A stretch of 64,000 nucleotides of DNA from Opisthocomus hoazin (lineage: Eukaryota; Chordata; Aves; Opisthocomiformes; Opisthocomidae): positions 3,224,001 through 3,288,000 of the forward strand of contig NC_134443.1 in the NCBI RefSeq assembly GCF_030867145.1. The letters run 5' to 3'. The translations under genes and the position numbers were made by a program. The notes under the pieces are model-generated. The model searched no databases and was not told the DNA's origin. It saw only the letters and a list, made by a program, of their open reading frames with translations. This document shows positions 44,501 to 56,569 of this stretch, piece by piece. Position 1 is the first letter of the stretch. Every line of letters begins with the position of its first letter.

Positions 44501-44896
44501 ATGTCTTGCTACGACCTGTGCCCCACCACCAGCAGCATTGCCTGCCCCCAGCCCATCGCTAACAGCTGTAATGAGCCATGTGTCCGGCAGTGCCCTGACT
44601 CGACTGCCGTGATCCAGCCGCCCCCCGTTGTCGTCACCTTCCCCGGCCCCATCCTCAGCTCCTTCCCCCAGCAAGCCGTGGTGGGCTCGTCCGGAGCACC
44701 GGCCTTTGGGGGCTCCCTGGGGCTGGGGGGCCTCTATGGCTCCGGGAACCTCTACGGTTATGGGGGCTCTCTGGGATATGGGGCCCAGTATGGATATGGG
44801 AATTCAGCCCTCTCCACGCTTGGCAGCGGGTACTGCAGCCCGTACTCCTCCCGCCGGTACAGCCGGTTCCTCCGCAGCAGCTGTGGACCCTGCTAA
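44501..44896 (+). CDS. Corneous beta-protein, 131 aa
   Basis: The start at 44501 is 24 bp after the TTTCAG acceptor. The N-terminus reads [18 protein letters not shown], the beta core is at about residues 31-64, and a Gly/Leu stretch and a short Gly/Tyr block follow. It ends Arg-Ser-Ser-Cys-Gly-Pro-Cys. Positions 44630-44736 agree with the array genes at all but one base (44710), including [16 protein letters not shown], although the sequence before and after is clearly different. The tail resembles scale types. It is intact and probably a structural epidermal protein. Confidence 0.95.
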   Translation: MSCYDLCPTTSSIACPQPIANSCNEPCVRQCPDSTAVIQPPPVVVTFPGPILSSFPQQAVVGSSGAPAFGGSLGLGGLYGSGNLYGYGGSLGYGAQYGYGNSALSTLGSGYCSPYSSRRYSRFLRSSCGPC

Positions 44897-45305
44897 AGGC
44901 AGCAGAGAGGTCTCAGAAGAGCCACACATGAAGGCCCAATTGCAGAGCAATGAGGATGGGGGTTCAGCGTTCCTGCAGCCCTGCAATGGAGCTACTGCTA
45001 CTTAGCATTTCTGATCTTTCTTCTACTTTTTTTTTACCCTTCGTTTTCTAGTTTGCTGCTTGCTATTGTTGCCTGTTCCAGCTTTCCCATTTTTTTTAAC
45101 CATCATGGGGCAGATTATTCCATATGGACATCACCCTTAATGACAAGTATCTTCATCAGTACCTGCACAGCAGACAGAAGAAAGCCAGCTGAGGACGGCA
45201 ATATCTCTGAGCAGGACACTTGTTGAACGTTCTCTGAAATTGTCTGGAAACAGATTTTTCATATTCTGTGATATCTTGCTTTGCAAACATAAGCATTTCT
45301 TAATC

Positions 45306-45311
45306 ATTAAA
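45306..45311 (+). terminator. Poly(A) signal ATTAAA
   Basis: It lies 410 bases after the stop at 44896 and is followed by TTGCATCACAC. Confidence 0.8.
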
Positions 45312-45339
45312 ATTATGTTGCATCACACAAGATCCTTCT

Positions 45340-46575
45340 GGCTTCCCTTTCTCCCTTCATCCACAGCCTGCCCTGTGCGAGATCTTCCCATGGGCAGGAC
45401 CAAGCTGCTAACTAAGCAATAGCACTGCAGAGCATTTTAGCACAAACTGAATTTACACGCTGTCACAAATGTTTCCATAATGACACTCCTGAGTAGCAGT
45501 TTTCCATCCTTTGAAGATATGAAACATAGTATCTTACCTCCTGTTATTTAAACATTATTTCAGTGGGGCCTTTCCATCCAAACAGAGAACTGTGGGTTTC
45601 CGTGTCGAGCTCAGCACGATCAAAAATGCCACACAGCTACAATGCTCAATCTGCAGCACTGACATTGCTCAGCAGTGCTTACACTCCAGACATCCCAAGC
45701 AGCTAATGCATCGCTCTTATTCCTCCCTGCAGTCCTCAGCCTTTCCACCGCAGTAAGAAAGAGGAATATTCCCTGTTTCCTCTAAGAAATAACTGTAGTA
45801 CAGTAAGTATCGGGAGCAGCAGAGACTCGGTGCTCCTAAGCTTCTGGCAATCTAGCCAGTTCAAATTGCAATGGAGCTGCTGAAGAGGCATGTTCAGTTC
45901 TGTGCAAACAAAGAATAAAGCCCATCCCTGCCCTCAAGCGCTTTTAGAGTGAATAGACAGACAAGCAAAGTGTAAGCATCTCTGCTTGTTTCCCTTTTTT
46001 GCAGATAGGCATCTTTCATACAGAGATTAAAGGCCTTGTTTTCCATGCTGATAAAAACTTTAGTAAATATTTTCCCCGGGTGACATGGAATCACTTGGCA
46101 AAGCCCAGAGCTGAACTCCTCTCTCTAATATCCCCATCTAACAATTAACATACAGTCTCTGTTTCCAGTTTTCTACTCCACTGGTTAGCTTCAGGTTTGC
46201 TTTTCACTGTTACTTTCATCTCCCTTAGGAAAAGAGGAAAATAACAGGAGACAAGGAGCACACTGCGGAATATTTCAATCTGTCTCTTTGCTCTGGCATC
46301 AGGGACACTGACATATATCGGGACAGGGACAATTTCAATGCTATCTTCGATGTTAATATTCAAATTTACCCGTAATCTGGGTCAGTATTCTGACTGTTAT
46401 ATGTGAGTCAATAATGATGATGTTTAAAACTGAAAATATCCTTTTATTTCAGACAGAATTCTGAAATGAGATAATCAGTCAAACCGACAGGTTTTCATGG
46501 ACTTCTGTTGATCTTGTCTGAAACACTGTACTGGCATGGCCAGTTGTGTACAGGACACAGGAAATTTAACATGTC
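45340..46575. other. AT-rich intergenic stretch
   Basis: No gene or repeat was recognised. Confidence 0.45.
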
Positions 46576-46579
46576 AGAG

Positions 46580-46705
46580 AACCATGGAATCATGGAATGG
46601 TTTGGCTGGAAATAACTTTTAAAGAGCATCTAGTCCAAGCCCCTGCCATGGAGAGGGAAATCTTTCAGTGGAACCTGACCTTGAATCCTTCCAAAATTTA
46701 GTGAC
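46580..46705 (-). mobile_element. CR1 LINE 3' fragment, diverged
   Basis: CCATGGAATCATGGAATGG, then CATCTAGTCCAAGCCCCTGC, is the reverse complement of a CR1 3' end with several substitutions. It is older than the copy at 35,103. Confidence 0.85.
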
Positions 46706-46709
46706 CCAA

Positions 46710-49480
46710 GGATTCAAGACATGGCTTAGTACAATTTGTTTTCTAAGTAAAAGGGAAGAATGATCTAAAAGAAGATTCCTTTCTTCAGGTTTCGCTGATA
46801 AAGCATTTTATTTAAAACATTTGAAACTTTCAAGTTCAGATCCTCCAACTGCAAAAGTTATAACAGGTGGACTGCAAGTAGTCACTTTGCTAATTCCTCC
46901 AGAATCAAACCCTGGGAGGAAGCTGGCATTCAGCAGGGCACATTTCTGGTTCGGTTCTGTTAAGCCATTGTGCCTGCAGGCTGTTTACCAGTGGTGTGAG
47001 TCTGAACCACATAAAAAAAAATTAGGCTCTAGTAGTGACTGAGTGTTTAGTTAATCCAGCTATTTAAATCAAACACGAAAGGCTAAACTCCCACAGATAT
47101 CTGTCTTGAACTGTAATTTAGTGCGTGGGGAGGACATATAATTCAGGCTGTGTTTACAACATCTTTATGAATCAACTTCTGATTGCATCTCATTTACAAA
47201 TAGTATTACCTTAGACTAGGGTACAAATACATGCTCAGAGAACATTTAGACAAGAGAAAGGAGACTGTGGTGACCTCTATAGTTCAAGATGAGACAGTGT
47301 GATTTCATTTAGTGTTGCTTCCTCTTCTTGGTAATTACTTGTTTCACTGACAGGAGGAACAAGAGTCTGAGTTGCTGATGCTAATCATCAACAGCCTGGA
47401 CTTCTCATGGACGACCAAGAACAGCGGCAGACCTCGCCGTCAGATGTGGTCCACATGTTGCAGCGGTCAGCAAACAGTGAAGATCTCAGCACTGAATCTT
47501 GTCCTGATAATCTGGCAGCTGATGTTCCTCCCACCTCGCATCTGCATGTGGTGTGACCTGAGATATCTTGGGTCTGCCAATGAAATTAGTTCTCTTCTAC
47601 TGTGTTCATCTCTAATTACACTTCCATGAAAGTGTGATCCAAGTTCAGCCTGCTGTGCATTTGGAAAGGGGCAGATTGCTGATGGTCAGGAGCAGTACAG
47701 AACAACGGCAGGTAGTTAAAGAACCGTCCTTTGGCATTTGCTCTGGTCTACGCTCATAACATGAAAATTCAGGCTGGCAGATGAAAATCACCAGTGCAAG
47801 TTTTACAGTTCCTGCTCTCCAAGGGACAGTTTCTGCAGGTCACTTTACCAAATAAATGGTGCTGGGGAGTGCTGTGTCTTCAAGCACCATTCAAAGTCAG
47901 TGGAGTCCATCGATTAATTAATACATAATACAGTGATCTATTTATAGTCCAGGCTTTAACTTCCGGCTCCCACTTGTGCCTTTTCTGTAGTATAACAAGT
48001 GTGTAAGCAGAACAGCTTCATCCAGGCAAGCTGACAACATCCTGAAGGATGCCTAACACCCTTTCACCGCAGCAGGAGAAACTAGCTGCTGTTGCAAGTC
48101 CGGTGCAGAAGTGCAGCAAGACGGGCTGAGAAGAGGATTGGTGTAATTTTACTGTTCTGTGTGGCATGAAAACAAAAATCTTGAAAAGAGCACTTCAGTA
48201 GTGATCAAGACCATAGTGATGTGTCTTGAAAATACCTGATCTGGTTGTTTCAGTGCTCTGCATACGTGCACAAATAACTACTGTTTTTTTGACAGCATCC
48301 TAGTGACTCCAAGAATAATCATGCAGTGCATTAGAGACAGAGGAAGCATGGAAACAAGACAAAGCCTTCAGACACATCCTAACAAGAAAGAGGTGTGGCC
48401 TGGTTGCCTCATTGTAGCCTCATTTCATTTCAGCTAGTTTTATAACCGAAGTCACACCTCCAGACCCTTTGAAGTTATTACCACATACTTGATCCTCTCC
48501 AAACGATTTTCTGCAGCGTGAGACTGAGGTTTGTCTGCAGTTAGCCTGCTCAACTACTGTGAAGTCTGTCAGTGCATTGCTGATGTTCCTAGGAACAACA
48601 GCTTCACACAGGGAAGAGCAGAAGTGCTGAGCAGGGTCTGATGTCTGGTCCATCAAAGCCTGGGTTTGCATTGCAAGCATCGGACAGGGTGAATGTCTCG
48701 TAATCGTTGTACTAATTGTATGAAAATTACATCACTAGAAAAAGACCTCTACAGGACATACTGAGCACCCTGGAACTGTGTTTCTGTTGAGCAGAGAGAA
48801 GTGCTGAGCGTGCCCAGTACCCTCAGCCATCTGTGAGTAGCCTGAAAGTTAGGTGTAAAGTTTCTGAAATGGAAAATATTATTTGGCCTGAAGGACATAT
48901 GTTGCTCTGCAAGGAAGACTTAAGAATTATTCTTTTATTTATTTCACCTGGGGTTGCTAAGGATTTAGAGGTATTAATGGGAAAGTTCAAAGAACTGACA
49001 GAATTTCAGCAAAGATTTGCCTTTCAGTTAAAAATTCCTGTTGGCTATTCAAAGGAAAGTTCTACAAACAGATAGTTACATGTTATTTTTAAACAATGAA
49101 ATATATCGTAAAACCAATATATGGGGATGTAATTCAACTGGACCCTTGGGCAAGTAGTGAGACACAGGGAAGATCTTCAAAGTTACTCATGTACTTAACT
49201 TTCTTTGCCAGTATGTACCGAATACACACTGTAACCACACCTGTCCTGGAGGACATTTCAAACTTAGTTGTAAGGGTTACAAAACATGTTTATCTAGCTT
49301 TAAATTACTTTTGTGCAGAAGGCAGTCATTACGCTAGCTCCTGCTTAAAGGGCCTGGTCATCTCCCACCTTTAGGCGTTGGAAGCAAGAAAACAGTATCA
49401 TGTTTAATTAGAGAATTTAATTAATGCTCACCCAGAATGGTATCTAAACAAAAAATGGTGGACAAAAAAAGACAAGAAAG
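46710..49480. other. AT-rich intergenic stretch
   Basis: Several open frames of 60-90 codons show no family match and no splice-site or promoter context. No repeat was recognised. Confidence 0.45.
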
Positions 49481-49503
49481 CTCAGAATTTTGATGCATGA
49501 TTA

Positions 49504-49509
49504 TTTAAT
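49504..49509 (-). terminator. Poly(A) signal ATTAAA (minus strand)
   Basis: It lies 396 bases past the stop of the 49905-50261 gene and is followed by ATGCATCAAA on the minus strand. Confidence 0.8.
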
Positions 49510-49904
49510 GAGAAAGTAAGAAGTAAAAGATCTTACCGAGAATGAAAAACACAGGGAAAATATTGCCAGGGTCTCATTAAAGGTTGCCAGCAAAGAATTG
49601 CTCCGGGGCTGTGCATTACACATACATTACTCTTTCTTTTTCTTGGCACAGGAAGACTTACACAATCTTGTCCTACTTTCAACCAGCCAAAGATCATTGA
49701 TATAACTAATGCGAGGCCATTATTATCAGGAGCTGCTGGAAGGAATAGTCAGAAAACTAAATTAAATTGCTAGATTCAGAATTACATATAAGCATGATTT
49801 TCAGAGACGCAGAGTTCACACTCCAGGAAAGCAACGCCAGTAACAGGGCTCGTGGAAGCACGTCTTCCTCCGTGTTGGGTGATTGCTCCTTATTCATTGC
49901 ACTT

Positions 49905-50261
49905 TTAACATGGTCTGCAGCTCCCAAAACCATAACCACTGGATCCATAGGAAGAATATGACCTCCCATAATTGTACAGGCTCCTAGAGCCATAGGAACC
50001 ACTGGAACCCAGAGAGCTTGTGGAGCCAACCAAGCTCCCAATGCCGGCTGGGGCTGAGCTGCCCACTATGCTCTCCTGAGGACAGGAGCTGAGAATGGGT
50101 CCTGGGAAGGTCATGACCACGGGTGGTGGGTAGATCACAGCTCTCGAATCGCCACAGGACGTAACACAGGGCTGGCTCCAGGCATTTGCAATTGGCTGCG
50201 GGCAGGTCACTTCGCAGGGTGCGAGGCAGCGGGAGCTGATCATCTGTCTGCAGGAAGACAT
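49905..50261 (-). CDS. Corneous beta-protein, 118 aa, Ser/Gly/Tyr tail (second subfamily)
   Basis: Met at 50261 opens Met-Ser-Ser-Cys-Arg-Gln-Met; the preceding 15 in-frame codons include the 5' leader after the acceptor at 50283. The N-terminal domain has [13 protein letters not shown]. The core (about 32-69) reads [18 protein letters not shown] and ends Leu-Ser-Ser-Cys-Pro-Gln-Glu-Ser. The tail is Ser/Gly/Tyr-rich and ends Cys-Arg-Pro-Cys. The Tyr-Pro-Pro-Pro and Cys-Pro-Gln-Glu variants set it apart from the genes to the left and resemble avian keratinocyte-type or beta-keratin-related proteins; that assignment is from memory. The intron is 51734-50283 (1452 bp). Confidence 0.93.
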   Translation of the reverse strand: MSSCRQMISSRCLAPCEVTCPQPIANAWSQPCVTSCGDSRAVIYPPPVVMTFPGPILSSCPQESIVGSSAPAGIGSLVGSTSSLGSSGSYGSRSLYNYGRSYSSYGSSGYGFGSCRPC

Positions 50262-50704
50262 CTTCTGGGAATGGAGATAAATCTGAAACACACAACACCG
50301 AGGCAAAAAAAGGCTGAAAGCTCAAACACCATTTTAATGGAGATTGTGTTTGGAAGAGAAAGAAGAAGAGATAGCAAGAAGACCAGAAGCAGGATGAAGA
50401 TTTCAGTTTTGCGTCAGCAGCCATGTCCCTGTTCTCATCTCCTCATGCCCGGCTCCTCTCCCTTGAAACAATCTCCATTTATATGGCTACTAATTATAGA
50501 CCCAATTTGATACATAACAACATTATTAACCGTCAAAGAAACTGTGTATTTGAAGTCAAGCTATCCCTCTATCCTCTACCATTTCTTCTTTCCACCATTC
50601 CTTTTTGAATCTCACTTACTATGACACTTGATCATTTAAAGGTCCTTTCTAAGCCCAACTATTCTATGATCCTTTTCTAAAGAACGACAGAAAAGAACAG
50701 AAAC

Positions 50705-50890
50705 ACTGGCTAGCACTTATATAGCAACATCCTGCGCTGGTTCTGCACCACCTGTAATTATTACAACTGTATGAGGCAAGTTGCTATTATTCCAGCTTTA
50801 AGGAAGAGGAAACTAAGGCTGCGAAGTGAATGCATTGCCCAGGGCCATTTGGTGAGGTAACAGGAGAGACGGAGTTAAAACCCGGGTAAG
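50705..50890 (-). mobile_element. MIR SINE relic, nearly full length
   Basis: Read on the plus strand it follows the reverse complement of the MIR consensus in order: CACTTATATAG, CTGTATGAGGCAAG, TATTATTCCAGC, GAGGAAACTAAGGC, TTGCCCAGGGCCA, GGAGTTAAAACCCGGG. MIRs are ancient amniote core-SINEs, so this copy should predate birds. It lies in the intron of the 49905-50261 gene. Confidence 0.78.
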
Positions 50891-51734
50891 CGTGGTTGTT
50901 AATGACAGTGTTATTTCCCAGTCTTTCGGATGCTACAGCTGGCATCAGCACTCTCCACTATGTTCTGTGCAAAGATAAAATGAGCAGCAGCCACATCCCT
51001 GAAGAGCTCATAAGCAGAGTTTGCTTGCCAGATTATCTCACATTTGGGTGCGAATGCACTATCAGTGAGGTTTCCAGTAGAACCAAGATTCCTGTGAATG
51101 TGGTCCCAGATGACCTGCTAAACGTGATGTGCATGGCAGGTGACTGGCAGAACTAGGACCTGTGCATAGTTCTGTGGAGTCCTTTTCTTTAATCACAAGT
51201 TCACTTCATCACCAATAAAACTGACTTGCAGCTCCTCTTGATTTCTGTCCTGCCTTCCTAAAAACCATAAAACGAAAGGCTGGGAATAACGAAAAGGAGT
51301 GAAGTCCTGGCCATAAGAAGTGCATATTGCAGCACATGACAGGCTTCAAATTAATACAGGAAGAATTGCAAAGAACAGGAAAAAATATTGTTGCTACTGG
51401 TGGCTTCCAGGTTCAGTCTGAGACTCAGTGTTAACTTTTCTTGGTAGTCATTGGAAGTCAATGCGAACAAAGTCAGGCAGATTCGTAAAGGCAGGATGGT
51501 CAGGCTGGAGGAAATAGAAATTCACTGCGTCTCACTACAAATAAGTTTGCATATCCCAAACTTTCAACTGCTCTGAAAAGTCTTCTCCTGTCTTCTTACA
51601 ACCTGCCACTGAATAAGTAGGAAACAGCTCTTTCTGAAAGAACGCTTCACACATTTCTAAGAATCACAGTTCTGTTAAAATCTTGCACGGTTACAGCACC
51701 AAATTAATAGCAATAGTATCAGGTTCAGACTTAC

Positions 51735-51801
51735 CCCCTCACAGCAAAGAGCAAGTCAGGAGAAATGGATAGAGCAGCCCAGAACTGCGAGCGCTTTTAT
51801 G
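51735..51801 (-). promoter_or_regulatory. TATA-like box and untranslated exon 1 of the 49905-50261 gene
   Basis: CATAAAA lies at 51801-51795 on the minus strand, inside CATAAAAGCGC, the same spelling as the plus-type array promoters. Exon 1 ends at 51735 before GTAAGT. Confidence 0.8.
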
Positions 51802-51809
51802 CCCTTTCT

Positions 51810-54800
51810 TAGGCAATCAGGAGGATATGAAACATTCTTCATATATGATGTACTAATGCATTATCAAACAAAAAATCACCCCACCTGTAACTGCCCCAGA
51901 TAATGCAATTATTTTGCTCAGCTATGATGATTACCACTGCGTTCTTGTCGTTAGACTGGCAGAGTTAATTTTTTTCTTTTCTTGTTTTTTCCTATTTCTC
52001 TGATTGTCTCATAGCGCAAAGATTGCTCAGAAGTTTATCCATAAACACAATATGCTGACGTGCCTGAGATACTACACCACTTTTCCAAGTCATGTTCCAG
52101 TAAGGGGGTCATTGTGCAATTTATCCCGTCATACCGATGCACACTAATTCCTCTGACTCTGACGTGAGGCACTTTAGAGTCCATAGACACCTCCCCACGG
52201 AGTTATAGGTTTGGAAACGGGGAGTGTTTGTTCCCATCCTCCTGGCCAGGAAACATGCACAAATCATAGATTCCACTTCAAGCTTTAAAAGTACAGGTGG
52301 AGTGACCTATAAGCAGGGAGCTGCTGTTATCCAGCCCTGACACGGGGCACAGGAGCCTCAGACAATAGGAAGTTCATGCCCATTGCATTGGGACATCATG
52401 GGATGATTGCTGAAGACCTCAGGGCTCCTGAGTGAGGAACGATTCATGGTTTGGGGTGATACAGGTGAGGCAGTGAAGCCATGCATCACCCGAGGAAAAC
52501 CTAGAGCTGGAATCTTAAAGTGCAGTGTCAGCTGATGCAGAAAACTGGCTGCTTACTTCAGCAGATTGCTTCCTCAGATCCGGTTCCCTGTCTTCAGTTC
52601 AGCACATATTTACAGATAAAACTGTTTTCAATAAAGTCTATCCATTTTGTGTATCCAAGTCGACATCACTTAGGAATGCTTTTTTAACCTCAAGAAGATG
52701 AGTTCTTCCCCTCTAAAATCCATCCATTTCCAGGGAATTTAAGGTTGAATGCCAGGTTTTGAGTAGCCCTCAGAGTCTTGTTCCAAAATGATAATTTTAT
52801 TCCATTTTGTCCATTGGCATTTGGCAACTGTAGGCAAAACCATAGTGTAATGCTGTACTGGTGACCCATGCAAGAAGGCTGAGGAAGCTTTTTCTCTGGG
52901 CCTGCCTTGGGATTTCCCTCAGTGTTGCTTCCTAGCAACGCCTGCGGAGACACCCTTTAAGCTACTGATAGTTTACGGTAGACGATTCACACGAACAAGA
53001 AACAGGAATAGAAACAAAGGGAAGAAGACGTGGGGATACCACCCAACTGGTCTGCTCTTCCTGCCCGAACCACACCTGCTTTCACGTTGTGTGGAAGCAG
53101 GTGATGACAGTGATGACGTACACCTACAAATACCTACCGATGAATCACATAATTCTTGAAGATCTATCCCTCTTCTAACCATCCTGCCCTCCTGAAGGGC
53201 AAAGGAAGATACATACTGGTGTCAATACTGCTGACATCCCAAACTTCTGCTTTTGACTCAGGATGTTCAGGGTTACAGCCATGTGCTTTACCTTTACAAT
53301 TTTACAGACCCACAAAGCAGCGTCTTAATGTTTTTACTCATATAATGGAATTTTCGTGCACTTTACTGGCTTGAACCATTCACTGCCTTTTTGTGCGAGT
53401 GCAAATGTGGTAGAGTAAAATATTCAGAGACAAACAGCTCTCAGAAAAGCAGAGTTAACATCACATATGGACTACCTTTGCACATATTCCTTGTATGACA
53501 AATCATAGTACCGTTGTGGCATATACGGATCCATTGTGTGTGAACAATCTTGAAATCCATTTACTAAATTAGCATAAAATATTTTCTTCTATAAAAGCAC
53601 ATAATTTAATTGCAATACCATCATAAAAGACATTCAAATGTGTCTGCAAAAGCTTCCATGAAATTATTTTGGATTATTTCTTTACAAGCGTGACTAAAAA
53701 CTCTTCCTGGCTAGACTGAATGAACATCACAGTGCAGAATAGCAAAGGGATATCCTTAATTTCAATTTGTAATTGAAATTCAAACTCTGTTCAATATGCC
53801 CAGGTACTTCTGCGCAATTCTTCCAAGCCCATGGTGGGCAGTTTTGGAGTCATCCGTCCAAGAGCATGTCTCATACAGTGTGGGTGGAATTTGTCTCGTC
53901 TGGTAACTTAGCACACCCAGGATGTACTGGCACGTCTACTACACCCTAGGAGGAGTCAAACAACAGCACACGAGGGCATGAGCCATCGGAGAGAAGGAGA
54001 ATGCAAAGAAAAAGTAGTAACAGCTAACAAGGAGGGGCTGAGTAGCACTTTCTGTTTGAGGAACAGTATTTCTAAGTTCTTAAAAAAATAGTGCTGGTAT
54101 GTCTCTACTTCAGGCCAAAAAACAGGGCTGCTGTTGATGTGCACACATTCAACCCTGTCACTGGAATGGCCACAAAACCTAGCTGGGACCATGCAATAAA
54201 TATTCCTATGGACAGTGCAAGACTCAGCACTGCGCTCTTGTGGCCCAGCTGAGAGGGTGACTCCAGCTGAGTAGATCAGAGTTCTCTCAGACACCTCCAG
54301 ACGAGGGGAATTCACGTCTCTGAGCTGAAGTGTTGGCATACCCTCAACTTGTCTTGAAAACTGTGGTGCCATTTCCAGAATTACTCATGCATATCTGGGA
54401 CCTCCTGAGATATCATTGCTGTCAAGCTGAAAGTGTCTTTTTTGGGGGGGTGGTTATTTTTTTCTGGGGTAACACCACACTGTGCCCAGCTTCCCTGGGA
54501 GGAGAGAGCTTCTCCAGTTTTCAGCACTTCCTTTCTTGGAGGCTTTGATTTTTTTAAAAAATCTTCCTTAAATATCAGAGCTGCTTGTATAATTCTGACG
54601 ATATGACTGTGTATTAACAGACTCTTTCATCTGATATAAGTAGAATACAGCCCTAACAGCCTCATCAGGCATGGGATGCCATCTTAATGCAGTCTGCCAT
54701 TAAAGCACTTATAGGCTGTATTCCCAGATGTCCCAAAGACACGATTTTGGTGTTTTCTTCAAAACACAGCCAGGTTCAGCCACTTCCTCATGCACAGTGA

Positions 54801-55165
54801 CAACATGGATATAAAGTCAGGACATAAGTAAAGTGAATATATTAATTTCAAGAGAAAAACAGATTTATGCTAACTATTGGCATATTCTAACCCTAACGAC
54901 AACACTTCACACATGTGTTCTTTGACTGAATCCTGAAGCACGCATACTTCCCACTGCAAAGGCAGTTTTATGATGGCTTTGACTATGTAAGATGCTGATT
55001 CTGCTTCCAGCTGCTGGGAAGGAGGAATTATGCAGTGCACAGGACATCTTCTGGCCTTATGCATGTAGATGCATTTATAATCATCAACTAACGAAAGAAT
55101 GCAAGGGAGAGAGGTGTAAAGAAAGGCTGGAACAAAAAAAAAAGAGAATTCTAATATCAAGATGC
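51810..55165. other. AT-rich intergenic stretch
   Basis: Plus-strand AATAAA hexamers occur at 52630 and 55265, but no coding exon accompanies them. No plus-strand partner gene was found for the 51,801 promoter, which breaks the alternating pattern here. No repeat was recognised. Confidence 0.45.
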
Positions 55166-55174
55166 AGCATGATT

Positions 55175-55180
55175 TTTATT
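55175..55180 (-). terminator. Poly(A) signal AATAAA (minus strand)
   Basis: It lies 587 bases past the stop of the 55767-56099 gene and is followed by GCTGCATCTTG on the minus strand. Confidence 0.75.
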
Positions 55181-55766
55181 AGGAACAAGAAATGACATTT
55201 ACAGTAATAACAAGTCAAAATAATTGAAGGAATGTTTCTCAGACCTGCTTACACTACATTTGTCAATAAAGAATGAATGTTTCACTCGAGGTGCTCTTTC
55301 TTCCCTATGGCAAACCTAATTTTGCCATCCACATTCTGCTTTGGAGGATGCAGGAAGGCTTTGCTGAGCAAGAAAGCCTAACCTGCGGGAGAGCAAAACA
55401 ACTTCTCAGATATAATTTTTGTTACATCTTCTAGGCTGAACATAAAACCAGAAAACCAGTACAAGTGTTCACAGAGAGGTTAAAGCACAAAAGATCCAAA
55501 TTCTTGCACATACAGTCAGAATGGAAAAGACATATTTTGAGCAACCAGCACAGGAATACAGCAATAACATCACAAGCAAGAAGCATAAGAAGGACAAGCA
55601 GAAGAGTGATTCCCATGGATGCTGAGCAGCACCCAGAGGTGTCGATGGATTAGCTGGGAGTTGTGGATGCCCAGGGCTTTGGAGAGCTTCACAACTCAGC
55701 TGCACGTCCAGGTCTTGCCGTCAGTTGTCCCGCTGTTTCTCCTGCTGTCCATGCCTTCTGCCATGC

Positions 55767-56099
55767 TTAGCATGGCCCACAGCCCCCATAGCGCTGGCTC
55801 CAGAGCTTGCTGGATGAGGAGGAAGAAGACAAGTAGCCCCCATAGACAAGAGAGCCCTGCAGGCCCCTGGGGTGACCCAGCCCCACTGGGGCTGAGGAGC
55901 CCACAAAGCTCTCCTGAGGGCAGGAGCTGAGGATGGGGCCCGGGAAGGTGATGACCACAGGTGGTGGGTAGACCACGGCACGCGAGTCCCCGCAGGAGGT
56001 GACGCAGGGCTCGTTCCAGGCGTCGGCCACGGGCTGCGGGCAGGCCACCTCACAGGGTGGGAAGCAGCGGGAGCTGAGCTGCTGGCTGGAGAAGGACAT
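55767..56099 (-). CDS. Corneous beta-protein, 110 aa, second subfamily, copy A
   Basis: Met at 56099 opens Met-Ser-Phe-Ser-Ser-Gln-Gln, 21 bp after the GCAG acceptor (intron end 56121). Residues 12-32 have Cys-Phe-Pro-Pro-Cys-Glu-Val-Ala-Cys-Pro-Gln-Pro-Val-Ala-Asp-Ala-Trp-Asn-Glu-Pro-Cys. The core runs to about 69 with Tyr-Pro-Pro-Pro-Val-Val-Ile-Thr-Phe and Leu-Ser-Ser-Cys-Pro-Gln-Glu. A run of seven serines (91-97) precedes the end Tyr-Gly-Gly-Cys-Gly-Pro-Cys. There is no long Gly/Tyr repeat. Exon 1 ends at 56494 and the intron is 373 bp. It is probably expressed in keratinocytes; tissue cannot be read from sequence. Confidence 0.93.
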   Translation of the reverse strand: MSFSSQQLSSRCFPPCEVACPQPVADAWNEPCVTSCGDSRAVVYPPPVVITFPGPILSSCPQESFVGSSAPVGLGHPRGLQGSLVYGGYLSSSSSSSKLWSQRYGGCGPC

Positions 56100-56493
56100 C
56101 CTGCGGGCAGGGAGGTGAACCTGCAACACACCGAGGAGCTGGAGTCAACCCACCGCTCATGATTCCCCACGCAGACCACCCCGCTCTGCCTCGCCATTGG
56201 CGGGGACGGTCCAGGACGTGCCGTATGGAGTTGCTCTGCTAAGGCTCGGGTGCTTTTTTCTCTCTCTTTCTTCCCCCTTCCCTGCCTCCATTCCTCCCTC
56301 CCAAGCAGCTCCTCTGCGGTCTCCCAGGTTCTTTGCACGCTGAGTGCTGCCCTAGCCAGCTGAGAAGCTGTGCCCGGCTGCACCAGTCAGTTCACCCTGA
56401 GCGGTTCAGATTGCATGTGCAGGAGTTGGTTAAAAAATAGCACAAACCCACAGTACCTGAAAATAAAAAAGATTATGAAGGGATCAGACTTAC

Positions 56494-56561
56494 TTGGATC
56501 AATGCAGAGGAGAAGCGAGGAGCTGTGATCTGAGGGCTTCTGAGCCAGAAGCCCTTTTATA
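56494..56561 (-). promoter_or_regulatory. TATA box and untranslated exon 1 of the 55767-56099 gene
   Basis: TATAAAA lies at 56561-56555 on the minus strand. Exon 1 ends at 56494 before GTAAGT. Confidence 0.85.
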
Positions 56562-56569
56562 CCATCTCC

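Noticed and set aside
47372-47629. 85-codon frame in region 3
   Set aside because: It has no CBP motifs, no splice or promoter context and no homology recognised; it is a chance frame.
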